NCBI GenBank assembly: GCA_030148425.1
Contig: JASBTM010000017.1
Location: 248,001-312,000, forward strand
Reading direction: 5' to 3'
DNA: 64,000 bases
Origin: Hyphomicrobium sp.
GTDB lineage: Bacteria > Pseudomonadota > Alphaproteobacteria > Rhizobiales > Hyphomicrobiaceae
Shown here: piece by piece, positions 10,542 through 18,778 of the stretch
Layout of the letters: each line of letters starts with the position of its first letter
Numbering within the stretch: position 1 is the stretch's first letter
Notes under the pieces: model-generated
Seen by the model: only the letters and a program-made list of their open reading frames with translations
Database searches by the model: none
What the model was told of the DNA's origin: nothing
Translations under genes and position numbers: made by a program

Positions 10542-11027
10542 TTACTGCTTGGGAGCAGCAGCTGGCGCTTCGGCGGGCTTGGGTTCGGCCGACTTCGTCA
10601 GCTCGGTCCACTTGTCGCCGAGTTGCTTCTTCAAATCGTCGATCTTCTTCGAAGCTTCGTCGCTCTTGGCCGTGAAAGCGGCACGAGCGGCCGTGTAGTC
10701 GGTATCCGAAAGCTCAAACTCCGTCATGAACGGGCAGCCGCCATGGGAAAGGTTCGGAGCCGCATAGCGGACGCGCGTGGTGCCCGAGGCCGCGCCGGCG
10801 CCAACCTTCATAATCACGGCGTCTTTTTCCAGGTGGCACTTCTCGCCCTTGGCAATCTTCTTCAAGTCGACGGTGACGAATTTTCCGCCTTCATTGAGCA
10901 ACGTTACGTCCATTGCGCTCGGCAAGAAGCCCAGCTCCATGCCGTCGTCTGCACCCGCGGCGTGCGCAACTGAAGAAAGAGCCAGAACTGACGCAACAAT
11001 CAGATAACGCTTCAGGGTCGACTTCAT
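10542..11027 (-). CDS. Hypothetical periplasmic protein, 161 aa
   Basis: This protein has a clear Sec signal peptide (STLKRYLIVASVLALSSVAHA, residues 3-23), a middle domain with two cysteines (KCHLEKD and GGCPFM) that could form a disulfide, a short helical region rich in Lys/Asp (about 115-145) and a Pro/Ala tail ending AAAPKQ. AGGAA lies upstream of the ATG at 11027, which decides the start over one 42 codons upstream. I do not recognise the family. It lies directly before the MOSC gene on the same strand. Confidence 0.7.
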   Translation of the reverse strand: MKSTLKRYLIVASVLALSSVAHAAGADDGMELGFLPSAMDVTLLNEGGKFVTVDLKKIAKGEKCHLEKDAVIMKVGAGAASGTTRVRYAAPNLSHGGCPFMTEFELSDTDYTAARAAFTAKSDEASKKIDDLKKQLGDKWTELTKSAEPKPAEAPAAAPKQ

Positions 11028-11309
11028 CTTTTTAATTCCTTCCGCTGTCCCCGTAAAAATCGGGCTCGAACCTTTGACCGATCGAAGATGTATTCCTGAT
11101 GAACCGGATCGTAGGCAGTCGTTCGGTCGAGGTTGGACTTTTTGCCGCCCCATAACTACGACGGCGCGGCTTTGTTCCTCTCTCTTTCTGGCAAAATGCG
11201 GACAAAGACGACTTTTATTTCGGTAGCCGTGGGCTCGTCTGTTCGGACTGTTCCGCGGCGCGAACTGTACTGCTAAGGTGTACTAACGTCGCAAGCCTCG
11301 GAGTTCGAA

Positions 11310-11831
11310 ATGCGCGCCACCATTGGGGCCGGCCTCGTCGCCGGACTAAGCATTGCCGGCAGTCTCGTATTCGCGTGTGCGGCACCGCTCGCAGCGATCG
11401 TGGCGTTCGCGGCCGTCCGTGCCAACCTCAGGTCCGGTCTCGCCCTGGTGGGGATGGCGTGGATCACAAACCAAATCATTGGCTTCGCCGTTTTGGGCTA
11501 TCCTTTGAGCGCGGAGACATTTGCGTGGGGCCTGGCGCTTGGAGCTGCTGCCGCCCTGGCTTTGGTCTGTGTCAGAGCCTCGGTCAAAGCAACGAGCCAG
11601 TTTTTCCTGGTTCAGGCGTTGGCTTTCGCGACTGCATTTATCGCCTATGAACTCGCTCTTTACGGTTTCGGCATCTTGGCTTCAGCCTCAAGCGATGCGT
11701 TCTCGGCGGCAACGGTCGGTCGCGTTCTTGCGATCAATCTGACGGCCTTTGCCGCGCTTATTCTCGCCGAGCGCGCATTGATTGCCGTTGCCTCCCCAGA
11801 CCTCACAAAGGCCGTTCCGGAAGCTGGCTGA
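11310..11831 (+). CDS. Polytopic membrane protein, 173 aa
   Basis: Four to five hydrophobic segments are visible (about 5-37, 42-62, 68-90, 98-122, 138-160) with small Ala/Gly-rich helices. It lies 29 bases upstream of a cobalamin-binding-like protein on the same strand, so the two are probably one unit. This suggests, but does not show, a vitamin- or metal-uptake role, for example an ECF-like or non-ABC membrane partner. No cobalamin riboswitch motif is visible in the 282 bases upstream. Confidence 0.6.
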   Translation: MRATIGAGLVAGLSIAGSLVFACAAPLAAIVAFAAVRANLRSGLALVGMAWITNQIIGFAVLGYPLSAETFAWGLALGAAAALALVCVRASVKATSQFFLVQALAFATAFIAYELALYGFGILASASSDAFSAATVGRVLAINLTAFAALILAERALIAVASPDLTKAVPEAG

Positions 11832-11860
11832 CCGAAGGACGCCCGCTCCACCAAACCGCC

Positions 11861-12655
11861 ATGCGCACCTTCCCCGCTCGCAGGCTCGTATGCCTCACTG
11901 AAGAAACGGTTGAGACTCTTTATCTTCTCGGCGAGCAGGAGAGGATCGTCGGCGTTTCGGGCTATGCCGTTCGTCCACCACAGGTCCGTCGCGAGAAGCC
12001 GCGCGTTTCGGCATTCACCTCGGCGGACATTCCAAAGATCGTGGCGCTAAAACCCGATCTCGTCCTGGCCTTTTCAGACCTCCAGGCGGAGATAGCGGCA
12101 GACCTCGCGCGGGCCGGCCTCGCAGTTCATCTTTTCAATCAACGCGACCTCGCGGGCATCTTCGCCATGATCCGCACTGTCGGTGCGCTCGTGGGCTGCA
12201 CTGAAAAAGCCGACGATCTCGCCTCGTCGCTCGAAAGGCGAGTTGACGCGATCCGCTCGGAGACAAGCGGTCAGGCCAAGCGTCCGCGCGTCTATTTCGA
12301 AGAATGGGACGAGCCATTGATCACGGGCCTCGGCTGGGTTTCCGAGCTCGTCGAAATCGCGGGCGGAGAGGATATATTTCCCGAGAAGCGGCACGAAGCC
12401 GCCGCCAAAGACCGCATCATCGCGACGGCCGATGTCATCGCGCGCTCGCCGGACGTCATTTTAGCTTCCTGGTGCGGAAAGAAGGTGCGTCCCGAGAAAA
12501 TCCGGAACCGCGACGGCTGGCAAGCGATCCCCGCAGTTACAAATGATCTGATATTCGAAATCAAATCGGCGATTATCCTGCAGCCCGGCCCAGCTGCGGT
12601 GACAGAGGGTCTCGACGCCATTCGCAAAGCCTTGCGAAGCGCGGGCACCCTCTAG
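11861..12655 (+). CDS. BtuF-like cobalamin-binding family protein without signal peptide
   Basis: A 264-aa protein of the type III periplasmic binding fold: RRLVCLTEETVETLYLLGE, IVGVSGYAVRPP, VALKPDLVLAF, then a long helix, then YFEEWDEPLITGLGWVSELVEIAGGEDIF and PDVILASWCGKK. These match the cobalamin/Fe-siderophore binding family. The protein starts MRTFPARRLV and goes directly into the first strand, so it has neither signal peptide nor lipobox and would be cytosolic as read. An in-frame extension upstream is limited by the 29-base gap. Paired with the membrane protein upstream; no ATPase or BtuC-like permease gene is nearby. Confidence 0.72.
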   Translation: MRTFPARRLVCLTEETVETLYLLGEQERIVGVSGYAVRPPQVRREKPRVSAFTSADIPKIVALKPDLVLAFSDLQAEIAADLARAGLAVHLFNQRDLAGIFAMIRTVGALVGCTEKADDLASSLERRVDAIRSETSGQAKRPRVYFEEWDEPLITGLGWVSELVEIAGGEDIFPEKRHEAAAKDRIIATADVIARSPDVILASWCGKKVRPEKIRNRDGWQAIPAVTNDLIFEIKSAIILQPGPAAVTEGLDAIRKALRSAGTL

Positions 12656-12801
12656 GCCGGCCATTAGCCATATTCCCAGATAACTGAGCGAAGTTCGCTA
12701 AGGTGATTTTTATCACGGCTGCGGAACGGCCTCGCCGTTGGGGCGTAATCTGCTAGATTGACGGTGTGGGGGCACCCGAGCCTTAGGCTGTGAACGGTGC
12801 C

Positions 12802-13260
12802 ATGTCTGATCGTGTATATGCGTCGGTGTTTTATATCGCGCTGATTGTAAGCAGCTCCTGGGTTGCTGTGACAGTCGGAGAAGGCCTGACGCGCGTTGCC
12901 TTGACGAAGTTATCTCTGGTCGAACCTTCCGGTCCTCGACCCACTCGCGTGGAAACGGTCCTCGCCGCTCAAGAGCGCGGGGCCGAACCGGACAAAATGG
13001 CGAAACCGCTTGTCCCTGAACCTTCCACTGTGCCCCTCGGCGCTTTGGCAAAGGCCATGGATGACTCCGAGCGATCAATCGCTCAGCCGGTCAGCGATAC
13101 CGCTGACGTTAATTCCGATATTCCACCACCGGCCATTCCCGCAGTGGTGAAGCCGCGTGTCGCCGGTTGGTCAAAGCGCATTCCGAAACGCGATGTTTCT
13201 GCTGTCGAATCCGAAACGTCTGCGCGCATCATCATGCGTTCGCTGCGCGCTGAAATGTAA
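12802..13260 (+). CDS. Hypothetical membrane-anchored protein, about 152 aa
   Basis: The N-terminus (MSDRVYASVFYIALIVSSSWVAVTVGEG) is one hydrophobic helix that could be an anchor or uncleaved signal. The remaining 120 residues are polar and proline-rich with no recognised domain; the end is basic (WSKRIPKRD) and helical. A GTG twelve bases upstream (12790) is an alternative start; neither has a strong ribosome-binding site. A G-rich hairpin follows the stop by about 30 bases. Function unknown. Confidence 0.5.
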   Translation: MSDRVYASVFYIALIVSSSWVAVTVGEGLTRVALTKLSLVEPSGPRPTRVETVLAAQERGAEPDKMAKPLVPEPSTVPLGALAKAMDDSERSIAQPVSDTADVNSDIPPPAIPAVVKPRVAGWSKRIPKRDVSAVESETSARIIMRSLRAEM

Positions 13261-13288
13261 GAAATTCGTATTTCGCCAAGGGAAAGTA

Positions 13289-13333
13289 GTGGGCACCCGG
13301 CGGGGGGATGAGGGGGGATAGCCGAGTGCCCAC
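13289..13333 (+). terminator. Hairpin with G-rich loop, possible transcription end
   Basis: GTGGGCACCCGGC (13289-13301) pairs with GCCGAGTGCCCAC (13321-13333) with one mismatch over 13 positions. The loop holds two runs of six G, and a third such run follows near 13351. There is no T-tract, so this is not a classical intrinsic terminator. It sits 28 bases after the stop of the gene at 12802-13260. Confidence 0.4.
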
Positions 13334-13620
13334 GCTTGAGCCTCATTCCGGGGGGAGGATATGAGGTCTGCTGACTATAGCAAAAACACTCAAGCAATGG
13401 GTTAACGGGCGGCGTTTTGTCGAATAACGTCGTTTAAATTACGCCAATATTTGGCATTTTCCGCGATTACTTATTGTACGAAAGTTGGAATGCTTTGGTC
13501 TATTTGCACCAAGTGGAAAGTCGTCTGCCGTACAATTCCAGCGAATTGAATGACGTCTGGATATGGCGCCGATTAGGAGATTTCCTCGTTGCAGCGCAAA
13601 ATGCGGCGGCAATCTCACGT
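13334..13620. other. Intergenic, no gene seen
   Basis: The gap contains a further G-rich run near 13351, an AT-rich stretch around 13420-13480 and a short palindrome GCCAATATTTGGC at 13443-13455. I could not support a gene on either strand. Confidence 0.4.
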
Positions 13621-13794
13621 CTATCTGCGGATGGACGTAGAGGCTCCAGAAGATCTCGGCGGCTTGTCGCTTCCAACCCGGCGTGTCGAGAGCGCCTGCT
13701 CCCAAGCCTTCGCCAAGACGTAGAGAAGGACGATCGCAAAGGCATAAAGACTTGCGATGAAAATGATGACCGGCATTGTTTCGTCCTCGGGCAT
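13621..13794 (-). CDS. Small membrane protein, 57 aa
   Basis: A start at 13794 has GGAGG five bases upstream, one of the strongest ribosome-binding sites in this region. The product has one hydrophobic helix (IIFIASLYAFAIVLLYVLA, about 9-27) followed by a basic Ser/Arg-rich tail. No family recognised. It is isolated between long non-coding stretches, so the site and the transmembrane composition are the only evidence. Confidence 0.5.
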   Translation of the reverse strand: MPEDETMPVIIFIASLYAFAIVLLYVLAKAWEQALSTRRVGSDKPPRSSGASTSIRR

Positions 13795-14028
13795 CGCGAC
13801 CTCCGTTATCACGCTGCTCCTTAGGTGGCGTTTCGCAACTTACGGGACAAGGCTGCAACACCTCGTGTCGCAGCCCTGAGCGCGGGACGGACGACCGTTT
13901 CTTTGCTCGCCGTCAGACGAAGATCGCTCGACGCTTGGTCGCGCGCTTTCTCTTTTGTGGAGATCGCCGCGACGTCGCTTTTCTATGCGGGAGCAAATCG
14001 CCTAGCGTGAAGGGAGAGGGTCTCGCTC

Positions 14029-14250
14029 ATGAACGCAAAGCTCGTCTCACTCTTCCAGCGCGAAGCGACTGTCCGACTGAACGCCGCCGAACACGAACTC
14101 GTCGATTTTACGAAGGCGTGCCGCGGCAAGGTCGTCGATTTCCATGAGATGAATCACATCCGGCAGCTTCGGGAGCGTATCGACAAAGCGCGCCTACGGC
14201 ATCTGCGTTGGACGCGTTATCGCTTCCTCGCGGAGTCTGGCGTCCGCTGA
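14029..14250 (+). CDS. Small basic hypothetical protein, 73 aa
   Basis: The product is highly charged and helical (FQREATVRLNAAEHELVDFTKA, then HIRQLRERIDKARLRHLRWTRY) with no membrane segment. A purine-rich stretch GGGAGAGG lies about 10 bases before the ATG. I do not recognise a family. The charged helical composition is unlike a random antisense frame of this genome, which supports it being real. Confidence 0.45.
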   Translation: MNAKLVSLFQREATVRLNAAEHELVDFTKACRGKVVDFHEMNHIRQLRERIDKARLRHLRWTRYRFLAESGVR

Positions 14251-14376
14251 TCGTCCGTTGCCGCATTAGGCAGCAGGCAAAGAAGATTTTGTCTAAATAG
14301 TCATCAGGCATTTGCGCACAGCCGATGTAAAATCGTGTGTGTGCCAACCGATTCGCGTTCCCAAGGGACGACCGAC

Positions 14377-14682
14377 GTGACGCTGGTCATCGTCTTTATC
14401 GGCGCTATCTGCGACTACTATTTCGGTGCCACCGGCGCTGCACTCAGCGCGTTGGTTGTCATCGCATCGTTGTCCAAAAGCAAAGCCAACAGCCTTTTTC
14501 CGCTCTTGCTGCTGATCGGCATCTCATGGGGTGCTGGGGCGCTCATGGCCGGCCGAGGCGGTGCTCTCGCCGGGATAAGCTTGGCTACAATTTTTGCGCT
14601 CTGGATCGAAACGGGCGGACGGCCGTTTACCGCGGGCAGCCGGCGTCCGCGAATGTCTTCGCGAGATAGCACTGGACCATAA
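14377..14682 (+). CDS. Small membrane protein, about 101 aa
   Basis: The protein starts at once with a hydrophobic helix (VTLVIVFIGAICDYYFGATGAALSALVVIA), has a second around 40-75, and ends in a basic tail. The GTG at 14377 has AAGGGA upstream; an in-frame start at 14335 would add 14 polar residues. Its last 56 bases overlap the convergent TetR gene, so either the tail is variable or the true end has drifted. No family recognised. Confidence 0.45.
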   Translation: MTLVIVFIGAICDYYFGATGAALSALVVIASLSKSKANSLFPLLLLIGISWGAGALMAGRGGALAGISLATIFALWIETGGRPFTAGSRRPRMSSRDSTGP

Positions 14683-15268
14683 GGCGCAGTTCGTTCAAGG
14701 CGGCTGGGCGAACGCCGTTGCCTTCTTCCTGCGTTAGAGCGCGCACAGATTTCATGGCCTGCAAAAGGACCGCCGCGACGTCATCGGCCTGTGTCTTGCG
14801 AAGCCCGGGGCAGCGATGGATGAGCGATTGCGCGATACGCTTGCGAAGGTTTCGGCGTAACTCCAAGCGATGAGCCGACAACTCTGCAGTGCCTTCCAAC
14901 AGCGCGACGATGGCGCGCGAGTCGGGACGCAGCTCGCCGAGGACGTTGAGGAGAGCATTGGCAAATTCCGCAACGGACCGATTTTCTGTCTCCTTGTCGA
15001 TGGCGTCGAACGTTTCTGCCGCGCGGACGTGAAACCGTTCGACAAGCGCATTCGCCAATACGTCCTTGTTGGGAAAAAAGCGGTAGAGCGAGCCGATCTG
15101 CGCGCCGGCCCGAGCGGCGACTTCGGCCATCGTCGTCGCGTCGTATCCTTTGTCCGCAATTACAGCCGCCGCGGCCTCCAACAGGGCGGCAACACGCTCC
15201 TGACCCGGCCGCCGCGTCGGGCTCAGCGCGGTGCGCGTTTGCGTCTCTGTTGACTTATTTGAGGACAT
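14627..15268 (-). CDS. TetR/AcrR family transcriptional regulator
   Basis: This 213-aa regulator has the TetR helix-turn-helix near the N-terminus: KGYDATTMAEVAARAGAQIGSLYRFFPNKDVLANAL. The C-terminal ligand domain is not diagnostic. The ATG at 15268 is preferred over a TTG two codons upstream. Immediately before the start lies a set of CTCAAYTATC/TTGAG repeats (15270-15308) that look like its own operator, so autorepression and control of the divergent hydrolase gene are likely. Inducer unknown. Confidence 0.88.
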   Translation of the reverse strand: MSSNKSTETQTRTALSPTRRPGQERVAALLEAAAAVIADKGYDATTMAEVAARAGAQIGSLYRFFPNKDVLANALVERFHVRAAETFDAIDKETENRSVAEFANALLNVLGELRPDSRAIVALLEGTAELSAHRLELRRNLRKRIAQSLIHRCPGLRKTQADDVAAVLLQAMKSVRALTQEEGNGVRPAALNELRLMVQCYLAKTFADAGCPR

Positions 15269-15269
15269 G

Positions 15270-15308
15270 CTCAACTATCCGGTTAACTTGAGTGTTTCCT
15301 CAATTATC
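15270..15308. promoter_or_regulatory. Candidate TetR operator
   Basis: CTCAACTATC (15270-15279) and TTGAG (15288-15292) form an imperfect 23-bp palindrome, and CTCAATTATC (15299-15308) repeats the left half directly. The site touches the start of the tetR gene and lies 60 bases before the divergent hydrolase gene, as expected for an autoregulated TetR protein. Confidence 0.5.
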
Positions 15309-15367
15309 ATGAAGCCGGCCGTTCGGCTACGGACCGCCTATGGCCAAGACGCGAAGGGTTTTTTGGG

Positions 15368-15940
15368 ATGTTGCATCTCTCTCCAAAGACGTCGGCTCTG
15401 GTTCTTATCGATTTGCAGAAGGGCATCGTCTCGCGGCCAATGGCTCCGAGATCCGGCGCGGAGGTGGTCCAGCGTGCGTCAGACCTCGCCAAGCGCTTCC
15501 GGTCGGCCCGAGCGCCCGTCGTGCTCGTCAACGTCGCGTTCGCCGAGGATTTTGCCGACGCCGTGCGTGTGCCTGTCGATAGCCCGATGCAAGTGCCTCC
15601 AGGCGGCTTTCCGCCGGATTTCTCCGAACTCGCGGACGGCCTCGCGATGCCGGGCGATATTCGTGTCACCAAGCGCCAATGGGGCGCGTTCTACGGAACC
15701 GATCTCGACGTTCAGCTTCGTCGTCGCGGTATCAAGACGATCGTTCTCGGAGGCATCGCCACCAACATGGGCGTTGAATCGACGGCGCGGCAAGCGTGGG
15801 AGCGCAACTACGAACTCATCATTGCGGAAGACGCCTCAGCAAGTTTCTCCGAGGAGATGCACGCCTTCGCGGTCACGAAGATCTTTCCTCGGATCAGCCG
15901 CGTCGCAAAAGCTGCAGATATTCACTTGAGCGCCGAATAA
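15368..15940 (+). CDS. Isochorismatase-like hydrolase lacking the nucleophilic cysteine (YecD-like)
   Basis: A 190-aa cysteine-hydrolase fold protein. Asp15 (LIDLQKG) and Lys102 (VTKRQWGAF) of the catalytic triad are present, but the GIATN-x-C-VESTAR motif reads GIATNMGVESTA, so the nucleophile position is Gly135. E. coli YecD shows the same change, so this is a known subgroup and not a sequencing slip; its reaction is not established. The gene is divergent from a TetR regulator and one base from the AbrB-like gene that follows, which suggests an operon. Confidence 0.82.
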   Translation: MLHLSPKTSALVLIDLQKGIVSRPMAPRSGAEVVQRASDLAKRFRSARAPVVLVNVAFAEDFADAVRVPVDSPMQVPPGGFPPDFSELADGLAMPGDIRVTKRQWGAFYGTDLDVQLRRRGIKTIVLGGIATNMGVESTARQAWERNYELIIAEDASASFSEEMHAFAVTKIFPRISRVAKAADIHLSAE

Positions 15941-15941
15941 C

Positions 15942-17048
15942 GTGTCGGATGAACTGAGCGCGACGAAACCCGCATTGCTGTCCGACGTAGCGATACCGCT
16001 TCAATGGCTCGTACTGTTGGTGCTGTCGTTCGCGTTGTCGGCATTGCTTGGATTGACAGGCTTGCCCGCCGCCATTCTGCTTGGCCCAATGGTGGCAGCC
16101 ATCCTGGTCGAAACGAATGGCGGCCGCATTCGCCTGCCGTCCTTCGCGCGTGTCGCCGCGCAATCCATCGTCGGATGCATGCTTGCGAGCTCAGTTTCTC
16201 CCGAGATTGCCGGAGCATTTCTGAAGGACTGGCCCCTCCTGCTGTCGGTCGTTCTGTTGGTGGTGATCGCGAGTAGCAGCATCGGCTGGGTCATGGGCCG
16301 GTCGCAGATCATGCCCGGCACGACAGCAGTTTGGGGTTTGTCGCCGGGCGCTGCCACTGCGTCGATCCTGATGGCAGGCTCTTACGGCGCCGACGTTAGA
16401 CTTGTCGCGTTCATGCAGTATTTGCGCGTCGTGATGGTCGTTGGCGCAGCCTCCGTCGTCGCGCGGCTGTGGGTGAACGTGACGCCGGCTTCGCATGCCG
16501 TCGTCTGGTTTCCGCCAATCGATCCTGTGGCGTTCGCAGAGACCCTGATGCTTGCGGCAGCGGGTGGCATAGCCGGATATTTTCTTCGCTTTCCCGCAAC
16601 CGCGCTGCTCTTGCCGATGGCGTTTGGCGCAGCGCTCCACGGCGCGGGGCTCATGACCATCGAAGCGCCGCACTGGCTGCTTGCGATTTCATACGCATTC
16701 GTCGGCTGGATGATCGGCCTCACCTTTTCTCGCGATATTCTGCTGCACGCTTTGCGCGCGCTACCCCAGGTTCTTCTTGCCATTCTGGCCCTCATAGCTT
16801 TCTGCGGCGGCCTTTCGTTCATCCTTGCAAAAGCTCTCGGCATTGACCCGCTAACAGCCTATCTCGCGACGAGTCCCGGTGGCCTCGATTCCGTTGCCGT
16901 CATCGCCGCAACGGCGAAGGTTGATCTATCGTTCGTGATGGCCATGCAGACTGTGCGCTTTCTGATCGTGCTCGCTGCTGGCCCCGCGATATCCCGCTTT
17001 GTTGCACGGCGACTCGAGCGGTCACTTGGAATTGGCGAACTGAAGTAG
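15942..17048 (+). CDS. AbrB family membrane protein
   Basis: This 368-aa protein has about ten hydrophobic segments arranged as two related halves, the AbrB duplication family. Repeated features are LTGLPAAILLGPMVAAIL and GSLxPGAATAS-like / TSPGGLDSVAVIA segments. Members are annotated as membrane regulators or ammonia monooxygenase-like, but the function is not known. The start is GTG, one base after the stop of the hydrolase, so translation is coupled. Convergent with the efflux gene that follows. Confidence 0.8.
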   Translation: MSDELSATKPALLSDVAIPLQWLVLLVLSFALSALLGLTGLPAAILLGPMVAAILVETNGGRIRLPSFARVAAQSIVGCMLASSVSPEIAGAFLKDWPLLLSVVLLVVIASSSIGWVMGRSQIMPGTTAVWGLSPGAATASILMAGSYGADVRLVAFMQYLRVVMVVGAASVVARLWVNVTPASHAVVWFPPIDPVAFAETLMLAAAGGIAGYFLRFPATALLLPMAFGAALHGAGLMTIEAPHWLLAISYAFVGWMIGLTFSRDILLHALRALPQVLLAILALIAFCGGLSFILAKALGIDPLTAYLATSPGGLDSVAVIAATAKVDLSFVMAMQTVRFLIVLAAGPAISRFVARRLERSLGIGELK

Positions 17049-17124
17049 CCTGCACAGATTTGAACCGTCACCTTGGTTGCGCGTTACCTCATCGGCGTAA
17101 TGGGCTTTGATCAGCGCGCCTTTT

Positions 17125-18729
17125 TCAATGCGCACCGGCACCGCTTCCGGCCTTGGGCTTGCGCGCGAACAGCAGGGCGATGGCGCCGATCGACAGCATC
17201 ACGCCGATTACCGCGAAGGTATCGCTGAAACCCATGATCAAGGATTGCCGCTTGACGATCTGTCCCAGCGCGACAATGGCCTGATGCTTCGCGGTTGCGA
17301 CGTCCGAGACGCCATGCGCCATGAAATAATTCGTCATCTCATCGATGCGCTGACGGACGTTGTCGCGATAAACCGTCACCGACTGGCCGATGATGTTCGA
17401 GTGAAACTGCTCGCGCTTGGTGATGATCGTCGCGAGCGATGCGGTGCCGACGGCGCCCGCAAGGTTGCGGAGCATGTTGAATAAGCCCGAGGCGTTCGCG
17501 GCATCCTTCGGCGCAATCTCGGCCGTCGCGATAGCCGTCAGCGGCGTCAAGATCAGAGCTTGGCCGACGGCGCGCACGATGTCCGGGACGAAAAGCTGAT
17601 CGCCGGAATAGTCGAGCGACATCTCGATATTCATGAAACAACTTGCGGCGAAGAGCGCGATGCCGACAATTGCGATGTAGCGGGCATCGAACCGCTTCAT
17701 CAGCATGGGCACGAAAGGAATGATCAAAAGCTGCGGTAAGCCGGTCCACGCGAGCACGTAGCCGATCTGCTCGGAGTTGTACCCCTGCACCTGGCCGAGA
17801 TACTGCGGAAGCACGTAAACCGTGCCGAACAACGCAAAGCCAACGAGCATATTGGCAATCGTACCGATGCCGAAGTTCCGGTTCTTCAGAAGGCGTAAGT
17901 CGACCAGCGGCTTTTTGACGACAAGCTCGATCCAGACGAAGGCCGTTAGGAACACGACTGCTGTGATCGCAAGCTTGACGATAAACGGCGAACCGAACCA
18001 GTCGTCCTTGTTACCCTCCTCAAGCATCGTCTGCAGCGACGACAGGCCGATCGCCATCGTCACGATGCCCGCCCAGTCTCCTTCTTTCAGAAGGCCAAGC
18101 TGCATCTTTTCTTTTTCGAGCGTGAAGATGAGCGCGACGATCATGATCGCACTCGGAATGGTGTTGATGAAGAAGATCTTCTGCCAACCGTAGTTTTCCG
18201 TCAGATAGCCGCCGATTGTCGGACCGATCGCAGGTGCGAACGTCACGGCGATTGCGAACAACGCAAGGCCTATCGGCTGCTGAGACTTCGGCAGTTTCGT
18301 CACGACCATCGTGAATGCCATCGGTATCAGCACACCACCGGCAAAACCCTGAAGGCCACGCATCGCGATCATCTCACCGAGATTTTGAGCGAACGCGCAG
18401 GCCATCGAGAAGAGTGCAAAAAAGAAGGTGCTGGCGATCATATAGCGGCGAAATGAGAAGACGCGGCTCAGGTAGCCGGTCAACGGAATGACGACGATCT
18501 CGCCGATGAGATATGACGTCGAAATCCAGGCGCCGTTGTCCGCGCCGGTTCCGATGCCACCTTCGATGTCGAGCAGCGATGCGTTGGTGATCTGGATATT
18601 CAGGATCGACATGAACGCGCCGATCATTCCGGCGACAACGGCAATCCAAGTCGTCAGGCTGGCTTTGTCAGAACCTACCGCTGCGGGAATCGCCGCTGCC
18701 GAAGCTGTTGGTTGCGCCACGTTTGCCAT
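17125..18729 (-). CDS. emrB: DHA2-family drug efflux MFS transporter, EmrB-like (copy 1)
   Basis: A 534-aa transporter with 14 predicted membrane helices, MFS motif A-like LIGEIVVIPLTGYLSRVFSFRR, and motif C GPTIGGYLTENYGWQKIF. EmrB-type proteins export hydrophobic toxins with a HlyD-type adaptor and an outer-membrane channel. It lies 49 bases after the EmrA-like gene on the same strand. The long periplasmic loop near the C-terminus (QFHSNIIGQSVTVYRDNVRQRI) is typical of the DHA2 subgroup. Substrate unknown. Confidence 0.88.
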   Translation of the reverse strand: MANVAQPTASAAAIPAAVGSDKASLTTWIAVVAGMIGAFMSILNIQITNASLLDIEGGIGTGADNGAWISTSYLIGEIVVIPLTGYLSRVFSFRRYMIASTFFFALFSMACAFAQNLGEMIAMRGLQGFAGGVLIPMAFTMVVTKLPKSQQPIGLALFAIAVTFAPAIGPTIGGYLTENYGWQKIFFINTIPSAIMIVALIFTLEKEKMQLGLLKEGDWAGIVTMAIGLSSLQTMLEEGNKDDWFGSPFIVKLAITAVVFLTAFVWIELVVKKPLVDLRLLKNRNFGIGTIANMLVGFALFGTVYVLPQYLGQVQGYNSEQIGYVLAWTGLPQLLIIPFVPMLMKRFDARYIAIVGIALFAASCFMNIEMSLDYSGDQLFVPDIVRAVGQALILTPLTAIATAEIAPKDAANASGLFNMLRNLAGAVGTASLATIITKREQFHSNIIGQSVTVYRDNVRQRIDEMTNYFMAHGVSDVATAKHQAIVALGQIVKRQSLIMGFSDTFAVIGVMLSIGAIALLFARKPKAGSGAGAH

Positions 18730-18778
18730 TGCCGTCTCTCCCTATCGCGGCCACATGCTTCAACACGGCCGCGCGGAA

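Noticed and set aside
11028..11309. A possible cobalamin riboswitch before the membrane/BtuF-like pair
   Set aside because: I looked for the B12-box core (GCCACTG) and typical paired regions and saw none in these bases.
13443..13455. GCCAATATTTGGC palindrome as an operator
   Set aside because: Short, lone, and not near a start codon of a supported gene, so it may be chance.
13825..14010. A 61-residue plus-strand frame starting with GTG, before the 73-aa gene
   Set aside because: No ribosome-binding site of note and an ordinary antisense-like composition; it could be real only as part of the small-protein cluster.
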